Source: Clostridiales bacterium
GTDB taxonomy: Bacteria > Bacillota > Clostridia > Oscillospirales > Oscillospiraceae
Length of the DNA: 5,991 bases
Direction of reading: 5' to 3'
Assembly: GCA_021200895.1 (NCBI GenBank)
Contig: JAJQFX010000143.1
Location: forward strand, 1-5,991
In this document: positions 5,713-5,991 of the stretch, piece by piece
Position numbering within the stretch: position 1 is the stretch's first letter
Layout: each line of letters begins with the position of its first letter
Made by a program: the position numbers and the translations under genes
Notes under the pieces: generated by a model
What the model was told of the DNA's origin: nothing
What the model saw: only the letters and a program-made list of their open reading frames with translations
Database searches by the model: none

Positions 5713-5991
5713 TCAGTAGCACACGCCCTGGGCCAGCATGGCGTCAGCGACCTTCAGGAAGCCAGCGATGTTGGCACCAGCCTGGATGTCGCCGGGCATA
5801 CCGTACTTCTCGGCGGCGTCGGCGCAGGAGGCGTAGATGGACTCCATGATGCCCTGGAGCTTGGAATCGACCTCCTCGAAGGTCCAGCTCAGGCGCTCGG
5901 AGTTCTGGCTCATCTCCAGACCGGAGGTGGCCACGCCGCCGGCGTTGGAAGCCTTGCCGGGGCTGTACAGCAGGCCGTTGCCCTTGATGAC
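5713..5991 (-). CDS. gdhA: NADP-specific glutamate dehydrogenase, C-terminal part (cut by the window edge)
   Basis: This encodes the last 92 residues of the enzyme that reductively aminates 2-oxoglutarate with ammonium and NADPH to give glutamate, a main route of ammonium assimilation in the cytoplasm. The reading frame is open to the window edge. Recognisable blocks are YSPGKASNAGGVATSGLEMS near the start, then QNSERLSWTFEEVD, and AGANIAGFLKVADAMLAQGV at the end; these correspond closely to the C-terminus of hexameric GdhA such as the E. coli protein (about 447 residues). The stop is TGA (complement of 5713-5715). A GTG at 5932-5934 is an internal valine codon, not a start. The gene converges on the ABC operon and is followed by the heptamer array and its own terminator. 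There is no sign of damage in the visible part. Confidence 0.97.
   Translation of the reverse strand, partial: VIKGNGLLYSPGKASNAGGVATSGLEMSQNSERLSWTFEEVDSKLQGIMESIYASCADAAEKYGMPGDIQAGANIAGFLKVADAMLAQGVCY

Overview
The window looks like a piece of chromosome from a GC-rich, gut-type Clostridia bacterium, most plausibly in or near the Oscillospiraceae. This is inferred from strong AGGAGG-type ribosome binding sites, GC-rich codon use, an NADP-type glutamate dehydrogenase, and intergenic DNA packed with short palindromic repeats. No taxonomic marker is present, so the assignment is tentative.

Positions 1-187 are a non-coding leader: a C-rich stretch, a possible promoter and a strong ribosome binding site. 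Positions 188-4957 hold four tightly packed plus-strand genes that form one operon. They encode an ABC-2 type ATPase, its multi-spanning permease, a GldG-family auxiliary protein anchored at both ends in the membrane, and a DUF4340 protein anchored by one N-terminal helix. Start codons overlap or closely follow the preceding stops (4-bp overlap, then gaps of 17 bp and 13 bp). The unit ends in a perfect 20-bp-stem terminator at 4975-5025. It resembles the GldA/GldF/GldG modules first described for gliding in Bacteroidetes but widespread in non-gliding bacteria, where the substrate is mostly unknown. The likely picture is an inner-membrane ABC complex that carries two large, very acidic extracytoplasmic subunits.

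The fourth gene is interrupted as sequenced. Its good start (ATG 3880, preceded by GGTGAT) encodes a basic N-terminus that enters the membrane helix only if one G is removed from the G5 run at 3910-3914.

Positions 4958-5712 contain no convincing gene. They hold the operon terminator, a set of triloop palindromes, two diverged copies of an about 80-bp repeat (from 5134 and from 5401), a perfect 15-bp-stem terminator serving the opposite strand (5551-5587), and seven tandem copies of a heptamer (5657-5705). From 5713 to the right edge, on the minus strand, lies the C-terminal fifth of gdhA (NADP-specific glutamate dehydrogenase), convergent with the operon.

The most notable points are the frameshift in the DUF4340 gene, the extreme acidity of the two extracytoplasmic subunits, the long charged tail on the ATPase, the duplicated DUF4340 module, and the repeat-filled convergent intergenic region.
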